64,000 nt of DNA. Source: Petaurus breviceps papuanus. Taxonomy: Eukaryota; Chordata; Mammalia; Diprotodontia; Petauridae. The position numbers were made by a program, and so were the translations under genes. Of this stretch, positions 1 to 10,930 are shown one piece after another. Position 1 is the stretch's first letter. Each line of letters opens with the position of its first letter. The stretch spans positions 6,649,303 through 6,713,302 of the forward strand of contig JAMXIF010001194.1 of assembly GCA_028583685.1 (NCBI GenBank), given 5' to 3'. The notes beneath the pieces are model-generated. The model saw only the letters and a list, made by a program, of their open reading frames with translations. It was not told where the DNA came from and made no database searches.

Positions 1-47
<47 letters not shown>
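1..47. repeat. (TG)n microsatellite at window edge
   Basis: Uninterrupted GT dinucleotide run that starts at the first base, so its true left end lies outside the window. Confidence 0.97.
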
Positions 48-49
<2 letters not shown>

Positions 50-769
50 CATGTGAAGGTGATGGGAGGAGGAGCAGCCTATCCCAGTCTTAAAGCATCC
101 CAAGCTCCAAAGGGGCCAGCTTTTGCTAGGGCAGTAGCTTCTTTAGCTTGAGCCAAGGAATCTTCTAAGTCAAATGCATATGAGGTAGCATTAAATACTT
201 AGTGTTTGGCTATAAGAGGAGTGTGTGTGTGTGGTGGTGGGGGGGAAGTGTTGTGTTCAGCTGAATCTAGGATATCTTTGGTTGACATATGTAGTACTGG
301 GACCCATACCAGATAACATTCTGTAGTCACACGGAGCTGGCCCAGGGCTTTGACAATATATAGAGATTTTAGAGGAACAAAACTTAAACTTGAGGAAAAC
401 CTATAATAAACCTATTGAAATTAGAGAGACTGAGGTAATTAACTCCATACAAAAGCATTCTCAGCAGAAACAAATGGTAATGGGTTATAGGCAATGGAAC
501 TTCCTCATCTTAAAATCAGAATACAGCAATAGTATAGTGTTAAGGTTACACATTTTTAATTTCTAAAAGCCAAGAAGGATAACTTAAGTACTGTCTCACA
601 TTAACTTACTAGGATACTTTGATGGGTCTGGATCATTGGCATGAGTATGTCCTCAAGTGGTAGAGATCATCCATCTATATTTTTGACTACTGTCATCACC
701 CTTCCACAAATACGGGGTCCAACCAAGATGAGGACTTTCCTCTAGATCTCTCAAAACTGTGTGTACACT
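48..769. other. No gene seen; unassigned sequence
   Basis: No coding frame or repeat family is recognisable. A short GT/GGT/G-rich tract lies at about 219-246. Confidence 0.5.
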
Positions 770-770
770 A

Positions 771-1285
771 AATTCAGGAAGATCTGAGTTCAAATTTAAT
801 CTCAGTTACTTAATAGCTGTGTGACTCTGGGCAAATCACTTAACCTCTGTCTGACTCAGTTTCCTCATCTGTAAAAGTTGGATAATAATAGTACCTATTT
901 CCCAGGGTTGTTGGTGAAAATGAAATGAGATAATATTTGTAAAGTACTTCTTGTTGTTCTTCCTTTGTTCTCCAAGAGGACCAATGACAATATGAGGATG
1001 ATGTGTTGACTTGGAATTCCTACTGTGACTTAAAAAAAATCCTTACATATTTTAGCTGTCAAATTTTTAGTCTATCTTATTTTCTTAAATATTTCACCAT
1101 TTTGTTACTTTTCTTTCCTTTTAAAAATTATGTTTTTATTTTTTTCTATTTTAATGTGGTTGAAATTACTCATGAAAACACATGTATACTACTAGCCAAA
1201 ACTATATACAGCTATATTATCTACATCTACAGGGTATAAAGCACTGGCACGGAGTAGGTACTCTATAAATAGTAGCTATTATTGA
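771..1285 (+). repeat. MIR/CORE-SINE, split by an insertion
   Basis: The left part (771-949) runs from GAGTTCAAAT through TAGCTGTGTGACTCTGGGC and TTTCCTCATCTGTAAAA to GAGATAATATTTGTAAAGTA. The right part (1237-1285) resumes with the family's usual 3' end (GTAGGTACTCTATAAATAGTAGC). The two halves are separated by about 287 bases of unrelated sequence. Confidence 0.8.
950..1236. mobile_element. Insertion inside the MIR copy, SINE-like
   Basis: It begins CTTGTTGTTCTTCCTTTGTT followed by AGAGGACCAATGAC, which resembles a marsupial SINE head. It is flanked by an imperfect direct repeat (TAAAGTACTT at 940-949, TAAAGCACTG at 1237-1246). The T-rich right half is unassigned. The family name is uncertain. 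Confidence 0.45.
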
Positions 1286-1339
1286 TGGAGTATGGCAGCT
1301 ACATGACCAGCCTTCATCCTTTCTAGTTAAATATCATGA

Positions 1340-1515
1340 CATTGGGAAGCAGTATGGTAAGGAGGAAAGAGTTCTAGCTTTAAAGTCAGAGGACATAGGT
1401 TCAAAACCCATTTTGGTCACTTACTGTAGCTTTGGGCAGGCCTTTAAAACTTTTTCAGTTTCCTCATCTATAAAATGGAGTTGAACTAGTCTAGATTACT
1501 TCTGAGGTTCCTTAT
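1340..1515 (+). repeat. MIR-type SINE
   Basis: The order of motifs (AGGTTCAAAACCC, GTCACTTACTGTAGCTTTGGGC, TTTCCTCATCTATAAAATGGAG) is that of a tRNA-headed CORE-SINE. It is clearly diverged. Confidence 0.75.
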
Positions 1516-2815
1516 TTAATGTCACTTCAGTGCTAATCTTTGTTGGAAAAATTTTGGGGCTACCAATGTCTACCATATATATCTTTCTCTTATTTGTTTC
1601 ATGTCTTATACCTTGAAGTATTTTGGTATCAAGATATTAATTAATTAAAGCCATAGTGCATTACCAGAAGGATATCAATGTAAAGTAGATGACTCTTTGT
1701 TTTAGGGATAATCTTAGGGTAGTTAAAAGGACTAAATAATTTCCAAAATGTAACTTAGCCCATGGTGCTCTTACTATTAGCCCGAGAGCTCAGTTGATTA
1801 TCTATCCTTTGTATCTATCTAGACTATATGTATTAATGGACTAGCACTATGTGCTGTCCAACTGCCTTGATACCATAGTTTGGATAATAAGGATTCTTCC
1901 TCCACTTGATTTTTCCTGTGTGGATCAGATTGTTGGATCATAACTTTAGATCTGGAAGAGACTTAGAGGTAATCTACTCTACCCCTTGATTTTATAAGTG
2001 AGGTCAGTTAGCCTGAACTCTTTTGAATGGTTATGTATCTCTTTCAGGAGACTGAAATGTTCGAGGGCTTGTTTTAGACAAAAAAAAAAAAAGAACATCT
2101 GGGGAAGCTCACTCCCTATAGGAAATTGCTTTACCATTTAGATTCTGTAATGCACATCCTTGATGATTCTAGTAAATACTTTTGATGAGTGTTTACCTTC
2201 TAAACCTCTTTTTGGAGAAAATATTCATGATGTGTGGGCATGACAGTTATGTGTTAACTATTCACCTTTGAGCTCTTTCTATTCATTAACCTTCTTTTCT
2301 GATGTACTTTTGTTTTTTGGTTCCTATGCTCATTTTTACAGTGAAGTCATTGAGTATTAAACTATATAGAAATATTCAAATAGTACTTAGGACATAGTAA
2401 GTAATTAATCAATGCTTAGTAAATGACTATTGAGTGTTCTCATCAACATGGATGCCAGCTCCTAGTGATCAGATCACAATGTGTTAGTTCCTGCCCCTCC
2501 TGTGTGATTCTTGTTCATGTCTTCCCATAAATTTACCATGGAGGAGAATCCTCCCCAACACATGGGTAGGATTTCAACTTTCAATTTCAATATCAAATTA
2601 AATTTCAATTCCTTCAATTTCCTCTAACATTATGAGGCTACCAATGGAACACATGGGCTGGCCAGAACTTACTCATTGCTTTTACCAAATGGTCAACCCA
2701 CCTTTTTTTTTTTTAAATTTCATACATTTCCTTGAACCCATACTTTATTCAAGTTTTTCTTCTAAGTTCCTTATGTGCCACATGCTGCAATCTGATCTCA
2801 TCAACCATGCATCTT
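1516..2815. other. No gene seen; a few old repeat scraps
   Basis: It holds an old MIR-like scrap (about 1936-2010, TCTGGAAGAGACTTAGAGG), an A run (2080-2092) and an L2/MIR-like tail (about 2380-2440). The short frames in it have no recognisable product. Confidence 0.5.
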
Positions 2816-2976
2816 TTTTTTTTTGCCTTTTTCTTTTTGGAGGGTAGTTGGGGGTAAGTGATTTGCCCAAGGTCACACGGCTAGTAAGTGTGTCAAGCGT
2901 CTGAGGCTGGATTTGAACTCAGGCCCTTCTGACTTCAGGGCTGGTGCTCTATTCACCGCGCCACCTAGCCACCCCT
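2816..2976 (-). repeat. tRNA-type marsupial SINE
   Basis: A T run is followed by GATTTGCCCAAGGTCACACG, TTTGAACTCAGGCCCTTCTG and GCGCCACCTAGCCACCCC. This is the reverse complement of the A-tailed SINE whose head reads GGGGTGGCTAGGTGGCGC. Confidence 0.9.
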
Positions 2977-3188
2977 TACCATACATCTTTTCATTGATTT
3001 TCTTTTTAGTTCTTCAGAGTTTGTAGTCATTGATGAGTCATAGTCATACAATAATATTGGTAGAATATTGGTTTAAGAAGATGGGCCTGTATTTCTGGGA
3101 GAAGAGTGGGTTCACTAAAGGAGCTTTAGCACGCCAGTTTCCCAGATCCAAATGACTTTCCTCTTTCTGTTTCATTCTGGGTTCAACT

Positions 3189-3226
<38 letters not shown>

Positions 3227-3539
3227 CACATAGATGAATGAGTTTATAAAGCTTAGATGGTTGTTCATCTAAATGGATGTGATGACCTAACAATAGTCAT
3301 TCTTCATCTACTTGGATTTCCTCTGTGGATTATTAGGTCGAATTCTTTTGATAGGTCATGGATTTCAGACAGCCAGCGCAATGTTTTTTTTTCACAAAGA
3401 GGAGCATTTTAAGAACCTCACCATCCATAGGGAGTCCCTCTTCAACTTGGACTCTTAATTGAATCTCCTCCATGGCAGTGGAAGAAGGACATGTTTGGTG
3501 ATTATGTGTCTGTTTTTTTAAATTAAATTAAATTAAATG
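2977..3539. other. No gene seen; contains (TG)n
   Basis: A (TG)n tract occupies about 3191-3223. The remainder is unassigned, with a short (AAATT)n run near 3520-3537. Confidence 0.5.
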
Positions 3540-3589
3540 AAAAAAAATCAATTGGGAAATGACTGAACAAGTTGTGGTATATAAATGTA

Positions 3590-3739
3590 ATGGAAAACTA
3601 TTGTTACATAAGAAATGATGAGCAGGCAGATTTCAGAAAAACCTGGAAAGATTTGCATGTATTGATACTGAGTGAAGTGAGCAGAACTAGGAGAACATTG
3701 TATACAGTAGCAACAATATTGTGTGATGACCGACTTTGA
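3590..3739 (+). pseudogene. C-terminal end of L1 ORF2 (fragment)
   Basis: Forty-nine codons and a TGA stop read MENYCYIRNDEQADFRKTWK, then a SEVSRTRRTLYTVATI motif, the usual C-terminal tail of a marsupial L1 ORF2 protein. The endonuclease and reverse transcriptase parts are absent because the copy is 5'-truncated. No function is expected. Confidence 0.8.
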
Positions 3740-3829
3740 TAGACTTGACTCTTTTTAGCAATGTAATGATCCAAAAGACTCTTGATGAAAAATGCTATCC
3801 ACATCCAGAGAGAGAATTATGGAGTCTGG

Positions 3830-4369
3830 TGTAATGGGAATGCAAATTTGGAAGATCTTCCCTGCCCCTAGGCTAAAATGCACCTGAAGTCTGGGGAGGG
3901 AGGCTTGTTTTTCAGTAGATACTTCTTGATTGGCCAGTGAGTCAATAAGGTTGTTACATTCTCTGAGCCAGGAGAAGGCTATATAAGCACTGATGTGTAG
4001 CTTTGTTTTGGGACTCACTTTGAGAAGTGTTCTGTGATTTGATCTGAATTCTGGGAAGCCGTTGTTGAGAGTCCCCCAGCTTTGAAAAACCCAGATGTGG
4101 AAACCCAGATGTTGACTGGGTATGGATGTAATGGTTGGACAGTTTGGAAATCTGTCTACTTGATCTGTTTCTGTCTTGATAATTCTGCCTGTATGCTTTG
4201 AAATTCGGGGTGCTGACCTTTTTCCCCTGAACAAGGTAAACGATATATGTCTGACTGATTAAAGTAAGCTTGTTAACCCATTTTGAGTTGCTTTCCTTTA
4301 ACAAAGCAGATCCAAGAACTTGTATGGGCAGCAAACCCTGAGGACGCACTTGGGGTGCTTGCTGCTACA
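3830..4369 (+). mobile_element. Solo LTR of an endogenous retrovirus, family A (540 bp)
   Basis: The element starts TGTAATGGGA and ends GCTGCTACA, so it has TG...CA ends. It is flanked by a perfect 5-bp duplication TCTGG (3825-3829 and 4370-4374). A TATATAAG promoter box lies at 3980-3987 and an ATTAAA polyadenylation signal at 4258-4263. No internal retroviral sequence adjoins it, so it is a recombined solo LTR. A second copy of identical length lies at 41520-42059 and differs at about 14 of 540 sites, which suggests a fairly young family. Confidence 0.9.
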
Positions 4370-4724
4370 TCTGGATGTAGATCGAAGCATACTATTTTCT
4401 CTTTTTTGTTTTCATTTTTTCTTTCTTGTGTTCTGATTCTTCTTGCACAACATGACTATGGAAATATGTTTAATATGATTGTACATCTATAGCCTTTGTC
4501 AGATTCCATGTCATCTTGAGGAGGGAGTTGAGGAGGGAGGGGGAAAAATTTAGAACTCAAAGTCTTATAAAAGTGAATGTTGGAAACAAAAAATAAATAA
4601 ATGAATAAACTTTACAAAAATGAACCAAAATCTATTTTTTTCTCCCCATTACTAACCCCTTGGAAAAGAAAAAATAAATCCTTGTAACCAATATGCATAG
4701 TCAAGCAAAACAAATTCCCTCATT

Positions 4725-4833
4725 ATCTATCTATATCTATATCTATATATATATATACACACACACACATATACGTGTATATATGCACACATATACACAT
4801 CTATCATCTATGTATCTATCTATCTATCTAAAC
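4725..4833. repeat. (TATC)n/(TA)n/(CA)n compound microsatellite
   Basis: TATC repeats, TATATA and ACACAC runs, then ATCT repeats. Short frames here come from the repeat alone. Confidence 0.9.
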
Positions 4834-4854
4834 TCATTCTGTGCTGAGTCCATC

Positions 4855-5395
4855 CTCTCTCTATCAAAAGGCACTGTGAATGGGTCTAACCATTCTGGAA
4901 AGCAATTTAGAATTATATAAAAAAGTTACTGAATAGGTTGTGCTCTTTGACCCACCATGCAATTGCTAAGACTATACCCTAAAGTGAAAGAGGAAAAGGT
5001 TTCATACATTAAAAAAAAAATTCATAGCAGTTCTTTCTGTGCTGGCCAAGGTTGGAAAGTAACGTGAATGGTTGAATAAATTTTGCTACATGAATGTAAT
5101 GTGCTGTTAGAAAAGATGTAGGAAGACTTATATGAACTGATGCAGAATAAAGCGAGTAGAACCAGAAGAACAATTTGTACTATAACACCCACATTATAAA
5201 AATGAACAATTTTGAAGTCATGTCTCTTTTTTGATACCTCAGTAGATAAATGATCAGAGGGTTGTCAGATAAGATTATAACTATTGTTCAATCTTTCAAG
5301 GAATCATGAATAATTTATATTTATAGATAACACCTTGTTAGAAGAGAAGTTTTGAGTAAGTGTTTTTTTTCACTGAATCAAATGCTTAAAAAATT
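4855..5395 (+). mobile_element. Older L1 3' end
   Basis: Diverged L1 ORF2 tail and 3' untranslated region: GGAAAGCAATTTAGAATTAT, CTTTGACCCACCATGCAATT and GACTTATATGAACTGATGCA, followed by GTAGAACCAGAAGAACAAT. It is more decayed than the copy at 3540 and has no open tail frame. Confidence 0.78.
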
Positions 5396-6040
5396 AACAA
5401 ACTATTGTTTATAATACTGTGTCTCTGTAGAGCATAAGGGTGGATGGCAGACAACTTATGCCTCACTTACATTTCCCTTTGGGAAAAGGAGTGAGCCAAG
5501 AGCTTTTTAACTCCACCTATTGAAGCTGACTCAGGACCTTCCCACCTGAGCTTTGTTCACTCCCTGCTTTTAGTCCCCCAGCCTGTAGGACCCTCAATCT
5601 GACTTGATGGTCAAAGAGACTGCCTGAGGGTGTCATGGGTAAATTTTATTATGCCTTTTTAATATTGCCTTGAAACAGAGAATGGATTCTACAAGGATCT
5701 AAGTCATGATCAAAGGAGTCTATACTTCCATTATCAATGTAACCTCTGGTCGAGCTAAGAGGAATTGAAGACAGTTGGGACTAAACCATCTCCTTGCTTC
5801 CCCCTGAGGGAGACTTGGAAAAGGTGGTGAATTGTTAGAATGAAAGACAAGGGATGAATAAGACTGATACATTTGGTGCCACCAAAAAGGTGGAATTGGA
5901 AGAAAATATATGTAAGAACCACACCGGATGAAAATGAAGGAGCTATAAGATCCATATTAGTGAAGAAAGTACCCACCTAGTTCTGTCAAGGCATCAGTTT
6001 ACCAAACTTACCAAAAAATAATATTCAGGGATAAGGATTG
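5396..6040. other. No gene seen; possible old repeat
   Basis: GC-richer sequence at about 5440-5640 looks like dispersed-repeat material, but I cannot assign it. No coding frame is supported. Confidence 0.4.
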
Positions 6041-6245
6041 GATCTGTGATTTCATTAGTTATAGGCACCTCCTGGGTGAGGAAACTCCTTCTATTACTGC
6101 AGGTTGATACCTTCCCTATATCTAATTGTCCTAGGGCACTAAGGGGTTAAGTGACTTGCCCAGGGTCACATAGCTAATATTTGTGAGAGGCAAGATTTGA
6201 ATTCAAAGCTTTTAGCCTGTCTCTCTATCCTTTATATCACATTGT
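6041..6245 (-). repeat. MIR-related SINE, longer variant
   Basis: GATCTGTGATTTCATTAG, GAAACTCCTTCTATTACTGC, then GGTTAAGTGACTTGCCCAGG and GATTTGAATTCAAAGCTTTT. A second copy with the same left part is at 32200-32610, so the left part belongs to the family. Confidence 0.7.
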
Positions 6246-7104
6246 CTCAGGAATATGACTACTTTTATCTTGTGTTTTAAAAAAATGCCATATGTTGACT
6301 AGAAAAAGTCAGTACTATATTATTAGATCCTTGACTCCTGTATTATAATTTATATGCATTCAAATATTAAAAATTGTTATTGTATAGTAGGTTTTGTGGA
6401 AAGAAAAAATAAGATTAAAATAAAATCTACTTTTGAAAAGATAGGAAGAAAAGCTAGCTTACTGGAAATAATCTAGTTTATTCTACAACAATGGAGAGAT
6501 GTCTGCTTATGTGACATATGATCCCTAAAAGTCACATTAAAACCCCTACCATTTTAGTTTGCTTATTTCTCCAACCATATTGAATTATTGGTTTTAATTT
6601 TGCTTTCTGAGAATTAGAACAGGGAAAATTAGATGATTCAATATGTACCCATTGTTCTCAGAATAGGGAAAATATAAAATAAGAGTTGGGAACTTGCTGT
6701 CTCATTCTATTTTGCAAGAACAAGCATTGAAGCTTTGCTCACTCCCAGGGGTCCTCACTGTGGGTGAATACCCTCCTCAGAATGTCCCATCAGGCCCATT
6801 TCATGTATCTAGTCAAAGTTTCAGGCTTAGCTTTCTCATTTTCATTTCTTGACCTTAATTTTTTTCTTTGCTATTGGTTTAGGTTTCCACATTGTGGGAT
6901 AGGTTTCTATCCATACATTTATGTTTTTGTCATCCTTTCTCCTATAGTTTTACTTTATTTTCCTTAGCAATCTTAATAATTCTGCAAATGGCTTGTCTTC
7001 CATCTTGTCACTTGCCTGACTTCATGTTGCTTGATTCTTTTACTGTAAGTCTTTGGTATTAGACGTCATTTTTCTTCTGCCCCTGTTTTCTTGCTATGAT
7101 ACTT
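6246..7104. other. No gene seen
   Basis: AT-rich sequence with no recognisable element; the short frames have no supported product. Confidence 0.5.
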
Positions 7105-7215
7105 AAAAACCAAAACTCTTAGAGCTGGAAGAAACATCAGAAGTCATGTTGTATACAGCAGGAAACGGAGACCTGGAGGGAGTACGGGACTTGTCCAAGG
7201 TTATGTAGCTCATGC
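7105..7215 (-). repeat. MIR-like fragment
   Basis: TTAGAGCTGGAAGAAACATC, then GGAAACGGAGACCTGGAGG and CTTGTCCAAGGTTATGTAGC match the reverse-strand MIR pattern. It is strongly diverged. Confidence 0.6.
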
Positions 7216-7299
7216 TCTTTGTTATCTTTTATTTTAAAGTATTTTCTCTGCTTATTAACTTGAATTTATCTATTTTAATTTCTTTTCTGTTTCCATATC

Positions 7300-7385
7300 T
7301 CCTTCCTTCCTTTCTTTCTTCCTTCTTCCCTCCCTCCCTTTTTCCCTCTCTCCCTTCTTTCCTCCTTTCCTTTTTCCCTTACTGC
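7300..7385. repeat. Pyrimidine-rich (CTTCC)n tract
   Basis: Irregular CTTCC/CTTT/CCCT repeats. The complementary strand gives an Arg/Glu/Lys/Gly-rich frame that is a repeat artefact. Confidence 0.9.
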
Positions 7386-7395
7386 TCTAGGGCTT

Positions 7396-7567
7396 AAATT
7401 TTTTTTTTTTTTGCTTTTTGGAGGGGGGAAGGCAGGGCAATTGGGGTTAAGTGACTTGACCAAGGTCACACGGGCTGGTAAGAGTTAAGTGTCTGAGGCC
7501 GCATTTGAATTCAGTCCTCCTGACTCCAGGGCTGGTCCTCTATTCACTGCATCACCTAGCCGCCCCA
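7396..7567 (-). repeat. tRNA-type SINE with target duplication
   Basis: T run, then GGCAATTGGGGTTAAGTGAC and GCATCACCTAGCCGCCCC. It is flanked by a 13-bp direct repeat TGCTCTAGG(G/A)CTT (7383-7395 and 7568-7580) with one mismatch, the product of LINE-driven insertion. Confidence 0.92.
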
Positions 7568-7580
7568 TGCTCTAGGACTT

Positions 7581-8019
7581 TTGACCAAATATTTCTTATT
7601 GGCCTTGTTTTTTAAAACTTCCTTTATTCTATTGTTTAACATGGTACACAGAGTGAATTTATTAAAACGGGGCAACAGATAGCAAGTCAGATTACCTCTA
7701 AATGTGTATGCTCTCTCTCATATTAATGATTGCATTGTCTTTCTCCAAACTTATAAGCTAATTCAATACCCCAAATATTTATTAGGTACCTACTATATGC
7801 AAAGCAGTTTCCCTCTTGTTTTCTTGAGCATATGGTCCTGCAGGCTTTTGGGAGAAAAAAAATAACATAAAAAGACCTAGTACCCCCAATGATTTTCAGC
7901 TTGAGTCCAAGCTCCTCATATGACATTTAAACCCTTGCATAGTCTGGTCCCATTTTCCCTGTTCAACTTGAGAGTTAGAAACCATTAATACTAGAAGGTA
8001 TCATTAGATAGTATCATCT
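7581..8019. other. No gene seen; short L2 tail
   Basis: A reverse L2-like end (ATTTATTAGGTACCTACTAT) lies at about 7775-7812. The rest is unassigned. Confidence 0.5.
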
Positions 8020-8430
8020 CAGTGATAGTTAGAAGGGACATCAGAGGTCATTTAGTTCAGTCCCTACCTGAACAAGAATTTTCCCTATGAAACATCTGAA
8101 AATCTTACCTGAAAGGGCACTTACTATTTCTGAGACAATTCTTTTCACTTTTGTATTATTCTCATTGATGTGAAATTTTTCCTTATATTGAGCCAAAATC
8201 CATTTTTGCAACTTGTACCATTGTTCCCAATTTTGATTCTGGTGCCAAGTAAAGCAAATCTCATCTCTCTTCCATATGACCACTCCTCAAATACTTGAAA
8301 ACATGCCCACTCCCCCATCCCTGCCAAGTCTTCTCTTCTCTAGTCTAAATACGCCCAGTTCCTTCAACTGATCTTTGCAAAGCATGCATTTGAGTTTCCT
8401 TCCCTACTCTGGTCACACCCCACATACTCC
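8020..8430 (+). mobile_element. L3/CR1-type LINE 3' fragment
   Basis: AGGTCATTTAGTTCAGTCCC, TTTCCTTATATTGAGCC, TTGTACCATTGTTCCCAATT, CTTCCATATGACCACTCCTC and CAGTTCCTTCAACTGATC occur in the L3/CR1 3' order. No coding potential remains. Confidence 0.75.
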
Positions 8431-9389
8431 TTTATATGTGTTCTACCATTTGACTTTCCCTATTATGTTTTGATTCATATTGAGTTTGAAATTGTTAAAA
8501 CCTCCATTTTGAAAAGATGTTTAGTCACATTGTCCCCCATTTTGTATGAGCATTTAAAATTTTTAAGTTCAAGCAAAGGTTTTTATTTTTAATCTCTGTT
8601 CAATTTTGTCTTATTAGATTTATCCCAACTTATTAGCTTTTTGAAAGATTACCTTATCCAACCCTCTTATTTTACAGAAGAGGAAAATGAGATCAAGAAA
8701 ATGAAGCAATTTGCTCATGGTCAGATGAGCTTCCCCTTGTTCCCGAAATATCTATATTTATATCTACATCTACATCTATATCTATATCATCTATATCTAT
8801 CATCTGCATCTATATCTATATCTTCTGTTTTAGTCAGAGAACCTCTTAAGATTGTACCCAACTCTTTCAAGGTCCTGTTCAGGTCCCAGAGGACTCCACT
8901 GAGTTCTTTTTACTCTGATTCACAGTGATCATCCACATTCCAAAGTATTGTAACAACTTTTACCTGTAGCATACAACTTAGCACTTCATCACTATTGGCC
9001 ATTATTCTCTGTTTTTTTTTCTGTGTGTGCATCTTGTCTTAATGAAATAACAATTCAGTTCTTATTAGTGCAAATAATGGATTCTCTTGAAGTGGTCACA
9101 TTAGTTGAATTTCTACTGAACTGGAACAAAGTACCATTTTTTAACAGAATTATAACTTCAAATAATGCAAATCTGAGTACATGTGACCACTTCAGGGGGA
9201 TTCATTATTCTCACTAAAAGGGACTGAGATATATAATTTCCCTAAGGATGAGGACCAAATCATCTGCTTTCATATTTCCCATAGTGTTCAATATAATGAC
9301 AAGCCAACAGGAGATGTCCAAATGTTTGTGTTAAAGTGGTTTCCCCTCTAGTAAGGGATAGTTATTCCTTTACCTGCCCTATATCCCCT
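8431..9389. other. No gene seen; microsatellite and MIR scrap
   Basis: It contains a MIR-like scrap (about 8650-8730) and an (ATATCT)n/(ATC)n microsatellite at about 8745-8832. The remaining frames have no recognisable product. Confidence 0.5.
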
Positions 9390-9515
9390 CCTACAAGCTA
9401 AGCTTTTTGTTGTTTTCATCTATGTATCTCCTACAGGATCTTGCTCAGTGCTTTGCATATAATATCATAGAGTCTTAGAGTTGGAAGGGACTTTTAGAAG
9501 GTGCTTAGTCAAAAT
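9390..9515 (+). repeat. L2 3' end with MIR/L3-like scrap
   Basis: AAGCTTTTTGTTG...CTCAGTGCTTTGCATATAAT resembles the L2 terminus. It is followed by ATCATAGAGTCTTAGAGTTG, an L3/MIR-like piece. Confidence 0.5.
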
Positions 9516-10205
9516 TTGTTACTTTAATGAATTATTGTATGAATGAAAAAATACATGAATGCCTGACTGGGAGTGGGGGGGGGTCACTGAACACAACTGG
9601 CAGCCTATTTCTCAAATGCACATTGTTGACAGAAGACATAGGATAATCCTCCCTTGATTAGTAGACATTTTTTCTTCCTTTCCGGATATGTCCAATGTAG
9701 AAATGAATGAGAAAAAGAACACTTACCTCCCTTCCATTCCCATGTGTTGTCAAACAGAAGTATGCTTTTGTTGTCCTACTGAAAATTATAAGGAGAAAGA
9801 ATTCAGCTTGTTATAAGGAAAAACTGTGCTGTGATGGAGTGGATTACATTGTGAAATGGGATAGGAGAGGAAGGTGAGCATTGGACTCCCTGTCTTTGGA
9901 GATATTCCATTAAAGGCTTCATGACCGCTTACTTGTTGGAGATGTTGTCCATGAGGTTGCTACATTAGGTAGGTGTTGACCTCAGAGGTCTTTTCTAACT
10001 TTAGAGTTCAATGATTTTATGTAATGGTTGGGTTTGTGTAGCATCTCAGAAGCTGTTCAAATATACTAAGGGAGCCTGATTCTCATTATGAAGAAGTCAG
10101 TGGTGAATATTTTGTTGCAAAACAATTTTAAAATATTGGGAATACCCAACTCTAATTTACTCATGATGTGAATTTAGATCAACACGAGGCCCATTTGCAT
10201 AAAAT
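9516..10205. other. No gene seen
   Basis: Only a short MIR-like end (about 9975-10020, GACCTCAGAGGTCTTTTCTA) is recognisable. Confidence 0.5.
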
Positions 10206-10930
10206 TCCCTTAAACAATTTTATTGATATTGTTTATTTTTATATCACTTTCATTTCTGACTATATCCATTACCTTTCACTTACCTAGAAACAAAAACACA
10301 AAGCCTTGATAAAGTAACAGAAATGCAAAATAAAGAAAGATGGAGGCCAAAAGTAAAAGCAGTTCAGCAAAACAAATTTAAAAATTAGCTAAATCTGACA
10401 GTTTATGTGATATTTCACACCTATAGTCTCTGATCTCTGAAAACAAAGTAGTGATATTTCCTCAACTCCTCTAAAAGTCCAGGTTTGGTCATTATAACTG
10501 CCCAGAATTTCCTTCCTTCCTTCCTTCCTTCCTTCCTTCCTTCCTTCCTTCCTTCCTTCCTTCCTTCCTTCCTTCCTTCCTTCCTTTTGTTTGCACTATT
10601 TAGTCATTGTGTATTTTGCTTTTCTGGTTTTGTTTATTCCCCTCTACATCAGTTCAGATAATTCTTCCCAAACTTCTTTGATTTCTTCATATTTATTACT
10701 TATTCCAGCACAGTAGTTGCATTACATTCTCATGATAAGCAAGGGTGAGAATTGGATTACCCAGATATCTTTATCTTTACAGCACTGGGTATTTCCATTA
10801 TTGCCATATTCTGCCCAAGTATTTTAATTTACTTCCTTAGAAAATATATTTCTAAGAAGCTTTTCTATGTGATAATCAGAGGCAGCTTTTATCTACTCTT
10901 GGCCTCTTTCAACTGCCCTACATATGTCAG
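10206..10930 (-). mobile_element. L1 3' region, old copy
   Basis: The reverse-strand order TTTATTGATATTG...CATCAGTTCAGATAATTCTT...TTATTCCAGCACAGTAGTTG matches L1 3' untranslated sequence running into the ORF2 tail. A (TTCC)n tract interrupts it. Confidence 0.6.
10506..10586. repeat. (TTCC)n microsatellite
   Basis: About 20 uninterrupted TTCC units. Confidence 0.98.

Larger units (their letters stand above)
3540..4625 (+). mobile_element. L1 3' end, interrupted by a solo LTR
   Basis: The sequence encodes the last codons of L1 ORF2 (3590-3739) and then an L1 3' untranslated region. That region holds GATGAAAAATGCTATCCACA, a T/C-rich stretch (4395-4440), CACAACATGACTATGGAAAT and an A-rich tail near 4585-4620. 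The copy is 5'-truncated and is split at 3830 by an LTR. Removing the LTR and one 5-bp repeat rejoins GGAGTCTGG to ATGTAGATCGAAGCATACT, as expected for the L1 3' region. Confidence 0.88.

Noticed and set aside
2816-2976. tRNA gene candidate from tRNA-like motifs
   Set aside because: The motifs belong to the head of a dispersed SINE that recurs many times in the window with A/T tails; no clean cloverleaf gene was found.
3755-4349. Minus-strand frames of 131 and 159 codons, also found at 41519-42080
   Set aside because: They are antisense frames within a family-A LTR; both copies keep them only because the copies are similar and young.
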